NCBI GenBank assembly: GCA_947628695.1
Contig: CANRAV010000001.1
Span: forward strand, 62,001-126,000
Direction: 5' to 3'
Length of the DNA: 64,000 nucleotides
Origin: an uncultured Clostridia bacterium
GTDB lineage: Bacteria > Bacillota > Clostridia > Oscillospirales > CAG-382
The translations under genes were made by a program, and so were the position numbers. The notes beneath the pieces were generated by a model. The model saw only the letters and a list, made by a program, of their open reading frames with translations. It ran no database searches and was not told the origin of the DNA. Shown piece after piece: positions 9,187 to 16,663 of this stretch; the first letter of the stretch is position 1; each line of letters begins with the position of its first letter.

Positions 9187-10032
9187 ATGCAAAATCGGTT
9201 ATACCTTGCAGAGCGCGCGGCAAAGGTGCGCTGTCTGCTCGTCAAGGCGCTTAACAAGGCGGGCTCCGGCCACCCGGGCGGCTCGCTTTCCTGTGCCGAC
9301 ATCGTCACCTACCTGTATTTCGACAAGATGAACGTTTCACCTGAGACGGCTTCTTCCCCGGACAGGGACAGGTTCGTTATGTCAAAGGGGCACGCCTGCC
9401 CCGCGCTTTACGCCGCACTTGCACTGCGCGGCTTTTTTGACGAGGAGCAGCTTTGGTCGCTTCGCACAAGCGGTGGGCTGCTTCAGGGGCACCCCGATAT
9501 GCGTCGCGTAAAGGGCGTTGACATGTCCACCGGCTCGCTTGGGCAGGGTATTTCGGCCGCCTGCGGCATTGCCATCGCGGGCAAGGCGGACGGAAAAAGC
9601 TACCGCACCTACGCCATCCTCGGCGACGGCGAGATACAGGAAGGGCAGGTCTGGGAGGCGGCCATGTTCGCAGCCCACTATAAGCTTGACAAGCTGACCG
9701 CTTTTGTCGACTACAACGGTCTTCAAATAGACGGCGACGTTCACAAGGTCATGAATGTGTCGCCGATTGACGAAAAATTTTGCGCATTCGGCTGGCACGT
9801 GCAGGTTATAAACGGGCACGACTTTGAGGAGATCGACCGCGCCGTGACGGCCGCGGAGGCGGTTACGGACAAGCCCTCCGCCATAATATGCCGCACCGTA
9901 AAGGGCAAGGGCGTTTCGTTTATGGAGAACAACGCCTCCTGGCACGGCAAGGCTCCCAACGACGAGCAGTACAAAATTGCGGAGGCGGAGCTTGAGGCTG
10001 CGTACAAAAAGGCAAAGGAGGCGCTTAAATAA
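9187..10032 (+). CDS. Transketolase, N-terminal (TPP-binding) subunit
   Basis: The 281-residue protein matches the N-terminal third of transketolase: AGSGHPGGSLSCADIVTYLYF, MSKGHACPALYAALA, MSTGSLGQGISAACGIA, and the TPP/metal motif GDGEIQEGQVWEA near residues 148-160. It forms a split transketolase with the next gene, acting in the non-oxidative pentose phosphate pathway. A GGAGG ribosome binding site precedes the ATG. The stop codon overlaps the next start (TAATG), indicating a coupled pair rather than a frameshift. Confidence 0.95.
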   Translation: MQNRLYLAERAAKVRCLLVKALNKAGSGHPGGSLSCADIVTYLYFDKMNVSPETASSPDRDRFVMSKGHACPALYAALALRGFFDEEQLWSLRTSGGLLQGHPDMRRVKGVDMSTGSLGQGISAACGIAIAGKADGKSYRTYAILGDGEIQEGQVWEAAMFAAHYKLDKLTAFVDYNGLQIDGDVHKVMNVSPIDEKFCAFGWHVQVINGHDFEEIDRAVTAAEAVTDKPSAIICRTVKGKGVSFMENNASWHGKAPNDEQYKIAEAELEAAYKKAKEALK

Positions 10033-10958
10033 TGGAAAAACAGGCGACAAGGATGGCTTACGGTCAGGCGCTTTGCGACCTTGGCGAAACACGCGAATTT
10101 TTCGTAATGGACGCCGACCTTTCCGGCTCTACGCAAACCGGCATGTTTGCAAAAAAGTTCCCGGACAGGTTCTTCAACTGCGGCATTGCGGAGCAGAATA
10201 TGCTCTCCGTTGCGGCCGGGATAGCGTCCACAGGGCGGCCGGTGTTTGTTTCGTCGTTTGCGATGTTCGCCGTCGGCAGGGCATACGAGCAGATACGCAA
10301 CTCCGTTTGCTATCCGCGTCTTAACGTCAAGATATGCGCCTCTCACGCGGGCATAACCGTGGGCGAGGACGGAGCTACGCACCAATACTGCGAGGACATG
10401 GGCGTCCTTCGCACAATACCGAACCTTACGATAATAAACCCCGCAGACGCGGTGGAGGCCTACGCCGTGACGGAGGCGGCGCTTAATATAGACGGCCCGG
10501 TGTACGTGCGCTTGGGCAGGTACGCCGTTCCCATTGTGTTCGACAAGGCAAGCTACCGCTTCCACCCGGGGAAAGCCGTGCCTGTGTGCGAGGGGAAAGA
10601 CGCCGTCGTTTTCGCAACGGGCATAATGCTTGCCGCCGCTTTGGAGGCGAAAAAGCAGCTTTCCTCCGAGGGTATCGATATCTCCGTTGTCAACGTGCAC
10701 ACTATAAAGCCCATAGACGAAGAGACCGTGATAAAGTACGCGCTTAAAACCGGCCGGGTCGTTACAGCCGAGGAGCACACGGTCATAGGCGGCCTGGGCA
10801 GCGCCGTTGCGGAGGTGCTTTGCGAGAACGCACCCGTCCGCATGAAGCGCGTCGGCATGAACGACTGCTTCGGCAAAAGCGCGCCTGCGGGCGAGCTGCT
10901 TGACATTTACGGTCTCAACGCCGCCGGCATCTGCGCCGCCGTCAGGGGGCTGATGTAG
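10032..10958 (+). CDS. Transketolase, C-terminal (pyrimidine-binding and C-terminal) subunit
   Basis: The 308-residue partner carries the pyrimidine-binding domain (FFNCGIAEQNMLSVAAGIAS, whose glutamate activates TPP) and the transketolase C-terminal domain (GKDAVVFATGIMLAAALEA through VVTAEEHTVIGGLGSAVAEVL). Two-gene transketolases are common in Clostridia and archaea. The overlap with the upstream subunit should give equal amounts of the two polypeptides. Confidence 0.95.
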   Translation: MEKQATRMAYGQALCDLGETREFFVMDADLSGSTQTGMFAKKFPDRFFNCGIAEQNMLSVAAGIASTGRPVFVSSFAMFAVGRAYEQIRNSVCYPRLNVKICASHAGITVGEDGATHQYCEDMGVLRTIPNLTIINPADAVEAYAVTEAALNIDGPVYVRLGRYAVPIVFDKASYRFHPGKAVPVCEGKDAVVFATGIMLAAALEAKKQLSSEGIDISVVNVHTIKPIDEETVIKYALKTGRVVTAEEHTVIGGLGSAVAEVLCENAPVRMKRVGMNDCFGKSAPAGELLDIYGLNAAGICAAVRGLM

Positions 10959-10961
10959 GGG

Positions 10962-11693
10962 ATGGGCAGGAGACCGCTTATAGGGCTTTTCCCCTCCTAT
11001 GGGACGGAGGAAAAGCAGCAGACCGTCTACCTGCGCTACGTAAGCGCGGTGGAGAAGACGGGCGGCGCGCCCTTTGTGCTGCCGCTTACCGAAAACACAG
11101 AGGTTCTCACGCAGATGGCCTCTCTTTGCGACGGCGTGCTGTTCACCGGCGGGGACGACATGCACCCCTCGCTTTACGGCTGCTGCCTGCACGAGCACTG
11201 CGGAACGCTTACACCGGTCAGGGACCGCTGCGAGACGAAGTTTGCGGAGATTTACCTTAAAACCGGCAAGCCGTACCTCGGCATCTGCCGCGGCATACAG
11301 TTTTTAAACGTCATGTACGGCGGCACGCTTTACCAGGACATACCGGCGGAGTACAATAGGCAGAGCGTACACCGCCAGCCGAAGCCTTATGACGTCCCCT
11401 TCCACAAGGTGCGGCTGACCGAAGGCGGGAGGCTTGCGGCGCTGCTTGGGAAGACGGAGATAAGCGTAAACAGCATGCACCATCAGTGCGTAAAGAAGCT
11501 TGGAGCAGGCCTTGCGGCGGAGGGCTTTGCGGAGGACGGCGTGCTTGAGGCGTTTTCCGACCCCGCGCGGGCATACGGCATAGCCGTGCAGTGGCACCCG
11601 GAGCATCTGGTCGGCAAGGACGACGAAGCTTCGCTTGCGCTTTTTAACAGCTTTGTGAAAACATGCGAGGAAGCGAAGCGAAGCTTGAAGTAA
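10962..11693 (+). CDS. Class I glutamine-amidotransferase-like hydrolase (PuuD/peptidase C26 family)
   Basis: A 243-residue stand-alone GATase1-fold protein. The nucleophile is C109 in YLGICRGIQFLNVMYGG, and the His/Glu of the triad are in QWHPEHL (H212, E214). The early block RRPLIGLFPSYGTEEKQQTVYLRYVSAVEKTGG matches gamma-glutamyl-gamma-aminobutyrate hydrolase-like proteins. No putrescine-pathway genes are nearby, so the true substrate, a gamma-glutamyl amide or similar, is uncertain. It begins 3 bases after the transketolase gene and is probably cotranscribed with it. Its 3' end runs into a repeat that also occurs near 57460. Confidence 0.85.
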   Translation: MGRRPLIGLFPSYGTEEKQQTVYLRYVSAVEKTGGAPFVLPLTENTEVLTQMASLCDGVLFTGGDDMHPSLYGCCLHEHCGTLTPVRDRCETKFAEIYLKTGKPYLGICRGIQFLNVMYGGTLYQDIPAEYNRQSVHRQPKPYDVPFHKVRLTEGGRLAALLGKTEISVNSMHHQCVKKLGAGLAAEGFAEDGVLEAFSDPARAYGIAVQWHPEHLVGKDDEASLALFNSFVKTCEEAKRSLK

Positions 11694-11975
11694 TAGGTAA
11701 TAGTGAATAGTGAAGAAGTGCGGTAGAAAGCTTCGCTTGAAGTAATAGTTAAGAAGTAAGAGTGAATAAGTGCGGTAGAAAAAGCTGCGCTTTTTCATTT
11801 TTATATATGTCGCACAATCCAACCGCAGCTTTGCTCGTTTTTTGAATTGTTTCTGCTTATTGTTAAGGCTTTAGCCGCAAAATAGGAACAGCATATTTAA
11901 ATCAAATACCGTCCGCCGTAGGCGGACACCCACCTATTCACTCTTCACTATTACTTCTTCACTTCGCTTAGCGCT
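11694..11975. repeat. Intergenic repeat region with inverted ends
   Basis: A 315-base gap before nrdG. Both ends carry related inverted sequences built from TAATAGTGAAGAGTGAA-like words (left about 11693-11722, right about 11932-11967 in reverse complement). Inside, 11735-11812 matches 57458-57545 over most of its length, including the hairpin GAAAAAGC-tgc-GCTTTTTC. A second hairpin GTCCGCC-gta-GGCGGAC is at 11911-11927. No gene is supported here. Confidence 0.6.
11778..11800 (+). terminator. Probable terminator after the PuuD-like gene
   Basis: An 8-bp perfect stem GAAAAAGC/GCTTTTTC with a 3-base loop is followed by a T-rich stretch (ATTTTTATATAT). The same hairpin follows ahcY at 57508. 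Confidence 0.6.
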
Positions 11976-12008
11976 GTCTCTTCACATTCCAGGTTACGAG
12001 GTATCAAT

Positions 12009-12695
12009 ATGAACATATACGGATTGCAGAAGCTTACTCTGCTTGACTTCCCCGGCCGCACTGCCTGCACGGTGTTCACCGGCGGCTGCAATTTAAGGTG
12101 CCCGTTCTGCCACAACGCCTCTCTTGTAAGGCCTGCGGAGGGCGAACCGATAAACGGCGAGGTCGAGGACTTCCTTAAAAAGCGAGCCGGCATACTTGAC
12201 GGCGTGTGCATCACCGGGGGCGAGCCGCTTCTTCAGCGAGACATCGCGGATTTCATACGCTTTGTGCGTTCTCTCGGGCTTGCCGTGAAGCTTGACACGA
12301 ACGGCACGCTGCCACAATATCTTGTGCCTCTGCTTGAGGAGGGACTGCTTGACTATGTGGCGATAGACCTTAAAAACTGCCCGGAGAAGTACGCGCAAAC
12401 CGTCGGCGTACCCGGCTTCGACTTCGCCCCCGTGGCGGAAAGCATCGCGGCCCTCCGCCGCTTAGGCACCCCGCACGAGCTGCGCACAACACTTGTAAAG
12501 GGGCTGCACACATTAGAGGGGCTTACCGAGGCAGCGCGCCTTGTCGCCGAGGGCGAGGACTGGTACCTGCAGCAGTTTGTCGACAGCGGGGACATCTTAA
12601 AACCCGGCACGGAGGGCTTTACGCCGGAGGAAATGCGCGCCTTTCACGCGTCCCTTCGCGCCGTTTGTCCTACCGTAAAATTAAGAGGCATATAA
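12009..12695 (+). CDS. nrdG: Anaerobic ribonucleotide reductase activating protein (radical SAM)
   Basis: A 228-residue radical-SAM protein that installs the glycyl radical on NrdD. The iron-sulfur cysteines are C27, C31 and C34 in GGCNLRCPFCHNASLV, and the SAM-binding GGEP is in GVCITGGEPLLQRD. The start MNIYGLQKLTLLDFPGRT is typical of the pflA/nrdG-like subgroup found next to nrdD in Clostridia. It precedes nrdD in a separate transcription unit, since a hairpin and a strong promoter lie between them. The ribosome binding site (ACGAGGT) is only moderate. Confidence 0.92.
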   Translation: MNIYGLQKLTLLDFPGRTACTVFTGGCNLRCPFCHNASLVRPAEGEPINGEVEDFLKKRAGILDGVCITGGEPLLQRDIADFIRFVRSLGLAVKLDTNGTLPQYLVPLLEEGLLDYVAIDLKNCPEKYAQTVGVPGFDFAPVAESIAALRRLGTPHELRTTLVKGLHTLEGLTEAARLVAEGEDWYLQQFVDSGDILKPGTEGFTPEEMRAFHASLRAVCPTVKLRGI

Positions 12696-12700
12696 CGACG

Positions 12701-12735
12701 GGGCACGACAAAATGTGCCCACGAAAAAAATTTTT
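12701..12735 (+). terminator. Weak hairpin after nrdG
   Basis: A 6-bp stem GGGCAC/GTGCCC with an 8-base loop is followed by ACGAAAAAAATTTTT, so the T run is displaced from the stem. It may end or attenuate the nrdG transcript. Confidence 0.35.
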
Positions 12736-12749
12736 ACAAGATATTGTGT
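12734..12749 (+). promoter_or_regulatory. Candidate NrdR box
   Basis: The 16 bases TTACAAGATATTGTGT agree at 13 of 16 positions with the NrdR-box consensus ACACWATATATWGTGT. The site lies just upstream of the -35 element of the nrdD promoter. A second, poorer palindrome (ACCGTTTTGGT, 12766-12776) lies in the promoter spacer at roughly the distance expected for the partner box. No nrdR gene is in the window. The site is inference from consensus matching. Confidence 0.55.
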
Positions 12750-12757
12750 TTTCCCTA

Positions 12758-12786
12758 TTGACAATACCGTTTTGGTGTGATATGAT
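12758..12786 (+). promoter_or_regulatory. Promoter of nrdD (sigma-A type)
   Basis: TTGACA (12758-12763) and TATGAT (12781-12786) are separated by exactly 17 bases, a near-consensus vegetative promoter. It lies 72 bases before the nrdD start. Confidence 0.85.
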
Positions 12787-12857
12787 ATAGGAGCGGCGGC
12801 AAGAGAGACGTCGCCGCGTAAAGAGAAGAAAAAGACTTTAAATATACGGAGGCTGCT

Positions 12858-15257
12858 ATGTATAAAGTAACTAAGCGCAACGGCAAGGTCGTTGATTTTG
12901 AACTAAGCAAGATAGCAAACGCGATAACCGCGGCTTTTGACGCGAAGGGCGTCAACTACAATCGCGACACTATTGACTTTTTGGCTTTAAAGGTGACAAG
13001 CGATTTCCAAAGCAAGATAAAGGACAACCTTATAGCGGTGGAGGACATACAGGACAGCGTGGAAGCGGTTCTTGTTCAGGCCGGGTATGCAGAGGTTGCC
13101 AAGGCCTATATATTGTATCGCCGTCAGCATGAAAAGCTTCGCAATATCGACTCGACCCTGCTTGACTACAAGACGGTTGTCGACAACTACCTCAAGATAA
13201 ACGACTGGCGCGTTAAGGAAAACAGCACCGTCACCTATTCCGTCGGCGGACTTATTTTAAGCAACAGCGGCGCCATAACGGCGAACTATTGGCTTTCCGA
13301 GATCTACGACGACGAGATTGCGGACGCGCACAGGAATGCGGACATTCACCTGCACGACCTTTCGATGCTCACCGGCTACTGCGCCGGCTGGTCGTTGAGG
13401 CAGCTTATCAAAGAGGGTCTCGGCGGCGTTCGCGGCAAGATAACAAGCGCCCCGGCAAGCCACCTTGCAACGCTTTGCAACCAGATGGTCAACTTCCTCG
13501 GCATAATGCAGAACGAGTGGGCAGGTGCGCAGGCGTTTTCGTCCTTCGACACCTATCTCGCTCCCTTTGTCAAGGTCGACAACCTCGACTACAATCAGAC
13601 GAAGAAGTGCATAGAAAGCTTCGTATTCGGCGTAAACACCCCCTCGCGCTGGGGCACGCAGGCGCCCTTCTCCAACATAACGCTTGACTGGGTCGTTCCG
13701 GCGGACCTTAAGGATCAGCCCGCGATAGTCGGCGGCAAGGAGATGGACTTCACCTACGGCGACTGCAAGAAGGAAATGGACATGGTAAACAAGGCGTTTA
13801 TCGAAACCATGATAGAGGGCGACGCCAACGGCCGCGGCTTCCAGTACCCGATACCGACCTACTCCATAACTCGTGACTTTGACTGGTCGGACACCGAGAA
13901 CAACAGGCTTTTGTTCGAGATGACCACCAAGTACGGCACCCCGTACTTCTCCAACTATATAAACAGCGATATGGAGCCTTCGGACGTTAGGTCGATGTGC
14001 TGCCGCCTGCGCCTTGACTTGAGGGAGCTTAGGAAGAAGAGCGGCGGCTTCTTCGGCAGCGGCGAAAGCACCGGTTCCGTCGGCGTGGTTACGATAAACA
14101 TGCCGAGGATTGCGTATCTCGCAGCCGACAAGGAGGACTTCTACAAGCGGCTTGACAAGCTTATGGACATCTCCGCGCGCAGCCTTAAGGTAAAGCGCAC
14201 CGTTATATCTAAGCTTATGGAAGAGGGGCTTTACCCCTACACAAAGCGCTATCTCGGCACCTTTGACAACCATTTCAGCACGATAGGCCTTGTCGGCATG
14301 AACGAGGTCGGCCTTAATGCAAAGTGGCTTGGGCACGACATGACCCATCCCGACACGCAGAAGTTCACCAAAGAGGTGCTTAACCACATGCGTGAGAGGC
14401 TTTCCGACTATCAGGAGCAGTACGGCGACCTTTACAACCTGGAGGCCACCCCGGCAGAGTCGACCTCTTACCGCCTTGCAAAGCACGACGTTAAGCGCTA
14501 TCCCGGCATAAAGACCGCGGCAAAGGAAGGCGAAACGCCTTATTACACCAACTCCAGCCACCTTCCCGTGGGCTTTACCTCCGACATTTTCGAAGCGCTT
14601 GACATCCAGGACGAGCTGCAGACGCTTTACACCTCCGGCACGGTGTTCCACGCCTTCCTCGGCGAGAAGCTTCCGGACTGGAAGGCTGCCGCAAGCCTTG
14701 TAAGGAAGATCGCGGAAAACTACAGGCTTCCCTACTACACGCTGTCGCCGACCTATTCCGTGTGCGCAAACCACGGCTACCTTGTGGGCGAGCAGAAGGT
14801 CTGCCCGGAGTGCGGCGAGACCACCGAGGTTTACAGCCGCATAACCGGCTACTACCGCCCCGTTCAGAACTGGAACGACGGCAAGCTTCAGGAGTACAAG
14901 GACCGCAAGGTTTACGATATACCGAACTCCGTTCTCAGAAGGAACGGCCCCATAGAGGAGGAGTGCGAGAGCTGCAAAATAGACGTTGAAGAGGTAAACT
15001 CCGCGTCCACCGCCGCACACGGCAGCGGAAAGGTGCTGCTTTTCGCCACCAAGACCTGCCCGAAGTGCAAGATAGCGGCGGCAGAGCTTGAGAAGAACGC
15101 CATCCCCTACGAAAAGGTTTACGTGGAGGACAACAAAGAGCTTGCGGCGTCATTGGGGCTTAAGCAGGCGCCGACGCTTGTTGTCGACGGCGACGAGCCG
15201 AAGCTTTACGCCGACCTTGCCGCGGTGAAGGAATTCATTAAGTCATACGCGAAATAA
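12858..15257 (+). CDS. nrdD: Anaerobic ribonucleoside-triphosphate reductase with C-terminal glutaredoxin-like domain
   Basis: Class III ribonucleotide reductase making dNTPs without oxygen. Domains in order: ATP-cone (about 1-90, starting MYKVTKRNGKVVDFELSKI), the glycyl-radical catalytic barrel, a zinc site with C636, CPECG (C649, C652), and the glycyl-radical region RITGYYRPVQNWNDGK with likely radical G663. A further 75 residues (about 725-799) form a redoxin-like domain, VLLFATKTCPKCKIA, with a CxxC pair C734/C737 and the cis-proline motif APTLVV. This tail is absent from E. coli NrdD. trxB follows. GGAGG precedes the ATG. Confidence 0.96.
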   Translation: MYKVTKRNGKVVDFELSKIANAITAAFDAKGVNYNRDTIDFLALKVTSDFQSKIKDNLIAVEDIQDSVEAVLVQAGYAEVAKAYILYRRQHEKLRNIDSTLLDYKTVVDNYLKINDWRVKENSTVTYSVGGLILSNSGAITANYWLSEIYDDEIADAHRNADIHLHDLSMLTGYCAGWSLRQLIKEGLGGVRGKITSAPASHLATLCNQMVNFLGIMQNEWAGAQAFSSFDTYLAPFVKVDNLDYNQTKKCIESFVFGVNTPSRWGTQAPFSNITLDWVVPADLKDQPAIVGGKEMDFTYGDCKKEMDMVNKAFIETMIEGDANGRGFQYPIPTYSITRDFDWSDTENNRLLFEMTTKYGTPYFSNYINSDMEPSDVRSMCCRLRLDLRELRKKSGGFFGSGESTGSVGVVTINMPRIAYLAADKEDFYKRLDKLMDISARSLKVKRTVISKLMEEGLYPYTKRYLGTFDNHFSTIGLVGMNEVGLNAKWLGHDMTHPDTQKFTKEVLNHMRERLSDYQEQYGDLYNLEATPAESTSYRLAKHDVKRYPGIKTAAKEGETPYYTNSSHLPVGFTSDIFEALDIQDELQTLYTSGTVFHAFLGEKLPDWKAAASLVRKIAENYRLPYYTLSPTYSVCANHGYLVGEQKVCPECGETTEVYSRITGYYRPVQNWNDGKLQEYKDRKVYDIPNSVLRRNGPIEEECESCKIDVEEVNSASTAAHGSGKVLLFATKTCPKCKIAAAELEKNAIPYEKVYVEDNKELAASLGLKQAPTLVVDGDEPKLYADLAAVKEFIKSYAK

Positions 15258-15267
15258 GTAAAGCGGT

Positions 15268-15296
15268 TTGCCCCCGCCTTATATAGGCGGGGGCAA
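15268..15296 (+). terminator. Strong hairpin between nrdD and trxB
   Basis: A perfect 12-bp stem TTGCCCCCGCCT/AGGCGGGGGCAA with a 5-base loop TATAT. It is followed by TATCTGTTT, not a clean T run, so it may stabilise the nrdD mRNA or give partial termination and leave trxB less expressed. Confidence 0.55.
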
Positions 15297-15324
15297 TATC
15301 TGTTTAAGAGAGGAAAAGGCAAAA

Positions 15325-16239
15325 ATGTACGATATTGCAATTATAGGCGCGGGGCCTGCCGGGCTTACCGCCGCCGTATACGCCGGCAGGGCGGGGAAAA
15401 GCGTGCTCCTTTTCGAGGGCGGCGCCTTCGGCGGGCAGGTGACCTTTTCACCTAAGATAGAGAACGTGCCCGGCTTTGTCTCCGTCAGCGGGGCGGAGCT
15501 TGCCGACAAGCTTGTCGAGCAGGCGCTTGCCCACGGCGCGGACATAGAGGCGGAGACTGTGGAGGCACTTGAGAAGACCGACACCGGCTTTGCACTTACG
15601 ACTGCCGGCGGCGAAAGATACGAAAGCCGTGCAGTGATAATAGCCGCCGGGGTAAAGCACCGCCTTTTGGGGCTTGAAAACGAAGAGCGGCTTATAGGAA
15701 ACGGCATAAGCTTCTGCGCGGTGTGCGACGGCGCGTTCTACGAGGGCGGCACCGTTGCGGTCATAGGCGGCGGCAACAGCGCCCTGCAGGAGGCGGTGCT
15801 GCTGTCAAGCCTTTGCAAGAAGGTCATTGTCGTGCAGAACCTCTCCGTATTGACGGGCGAGAAGACATTGCAGGACGAGATCCTCGCAAAAAGCAATGTA
15901 GAGCTTTTGACAAACACCGTCGTAAAGGAGCTTGAGGGCGAGGACAGCCTTGCGGCGATAACCGTGGAGAACACGCAGACCGGCGAGAGGCAGAGGATAG
16001 CACTTGACGGCATGTTCACCGCCATCGGCCTTGAACCGCAGAACGGCATATACGAAGCTTTTGCGGAGCTTGAGGGCGGCTACATCTCCGCCGGCGAGGA
16101 CTGCGCCACAAAAACGCCGGGGCTTTTCGCCGCCGGCGACTGCCGCACAAAGTCCGTTCGGCAGATTGCAACGGCCGCAGCCGACGGTGCCGTTGCCGCG
16201 CTTGCCGCTTGCGCCTACGTCGACAAATGCAAATCTTAA
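15325..16239 (+). CDS. trxB: Thioredoxin reductase (NAD(P)H-dependent, FAD)
   Basis: A 304-residue flavoprotein with the FAD-binding start YDIAIIGAGPAGLTAAVYAGRAG, the redox-active pair C131-A-V-C134 in SFCAVCDGAFYEGG, the NAD(P) fold GGTVAVIGGGNSALQEA and the C-terminal GLFAAGDCR-type FAD motif. The ATG at 15325 has AGAGGAAAAGG upstream; an in-frame start at 15268 would lie inside the hairpin and is unlikely. Its position behind nrdD with a fused redoxin domain suggests that it recharges that domain as well as thioredoxin. Confidence 0.93.
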   Translation: MYDIAIIGAGPAGLTAAVYAGRAGKSVLLFEGGAFGGQVTFSPKIENVPGFVSVSGAELADKLVEQALAHGADIEAETVEALEKTDTGFALTTAGGERYESRAVIIAAGVKHRLLGLENEERLIGNGISFCAVCDGAFYEGGTVAVIGGGNSALQEAVLLSSLCKKVIVVQNLSVLTGEKTLQDEILAKSNVELLTNTVVKELEGEDSLAAITVENTQTGERQRIALDGMFTAIGLEPQNGIYEAFAELEGGYISAGEDCATKTPGLFAAGDCRTKSVRQIATAAADGAVAALAACAYVDKCKS

Positions 16240-16245
16240 AATACC

Positions 16246-16296
16246 GCATAAAACAAGGGTCAACCCGGGAAGCTTCCCGCCGGTTGACCCTTTTTT
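16246..16296 (+). terminator. Terminator after trxB, copy 1 of a repeated hairpin
   Basis: GGGTCAACC (16257-16265) pairs with GGTTGACCC (16282-16290), and the loop itself contains a GGGAAGCTTCCC palindrome. Six T residues follow. An almost identical copy lies at 18218-18265, with the similarity extending a further 10 bases upstream. It also faces the end of the minus-strand regulator at 16302, so it can serve both directions. Confidence 0.8.
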
Positions 16297-16301
16297 CGCG
16301 C

Positions 16302-16508
16302 TTAAAGGTTCCGCTTGTCGGTTCTGCACAGCAAAAAGTCAATGCTTACGCCGTAAAAGTCCGCAAGCCGCACGAGCGTTTCCGTGGGCGGAACGCGCTC
16401 GCCGTTTTCGTATTTCGAAAGCAGCGCCTGCTCTATGCCCGTCTGCATCTGCACCATTATCTGCGTGTAGCCCTTTTCCTTCCGCAAAAGCCTTAAATTG
16501 TTTTTCAA
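16302..16508 (-). CDS. Small XRE-family helix-turn-helix regulator
   Basis: A 68-residue protein consisting of little more than one HTH_3 domain: NLRLLRKEKGYTQIMVQMQTG then ALLSKYENGERVPPTETLVRLADFYGVSIDFLL, the classic Cro/C1 pattern. Translation starts at TTG 16508 with a good AGAGGTGAT upstream. It is divergent from the lipoprotein gene at 16664, and the shared 155-base gap holds two matching palindromes, one next to its own start and one between the -35 and -10 of the lipoprotein promoter. It is therefore probably a local repressor and autoregulator (inference). Confidence 0.9.
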   Translation of the reverse strand: MKNNLRLLRKEKGYTQIMVQMQTGIEQALLSKYENGERVPPTETLVRLADFYGVSIDFLLCRTDKRNL

Positions 16509-16521
16509 GAAATCACCTCTA

Positions 16522-16536
16522 ATGACATTTTGTCAT
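16522..16536. promoter_or_regulatory. Operator 1, palindrome ATGACA-ttt-TGTCAT
   Basis: A perfect 6+3+6 palindrome just upstream of the XRE gene start. A near-identical copy lies 33 bases to the right. Binding by the adjacent XRE protein is inferred from position and symmetry. Confidence 0.7.
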
Positions 16537-16545
16537 AAAAAGCGC

Positions 16546-16574
16546 TTGACAAATATGACGTTTTGTCATATAAT
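16546..16574 (+). promoter_or_regulatory. Promoter of the lipoprotein genes with embedded operator 2
   Basis: TTGACA (16546-16551) and TATAAT (16569-16574) are both perfect with a 17-base spacer. The spacer is largely filled by the palindrome ATGACG-ttt-TGTCAT (16555-16569), the second copy of the operator at 16522, so repressor binding would block RNA polymerase. Confidence 0.85.
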
Positions 16575-16663
16575 GCGGATAGATAGATTTTTTATTTTGG
16601 TATAGAGGTGAAGCGATTTTCACCTGTGCCCAAAAACACAAAAACTGAAAGGAATTGCAATTT

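Noticed and set aside
9187-10958. Transketolase broken by a frameshift
   Set aside because: The two halves split at the usual domain border, overlap as TAATG with a proper second start, and two-gene transketolases are common in Clostridia.
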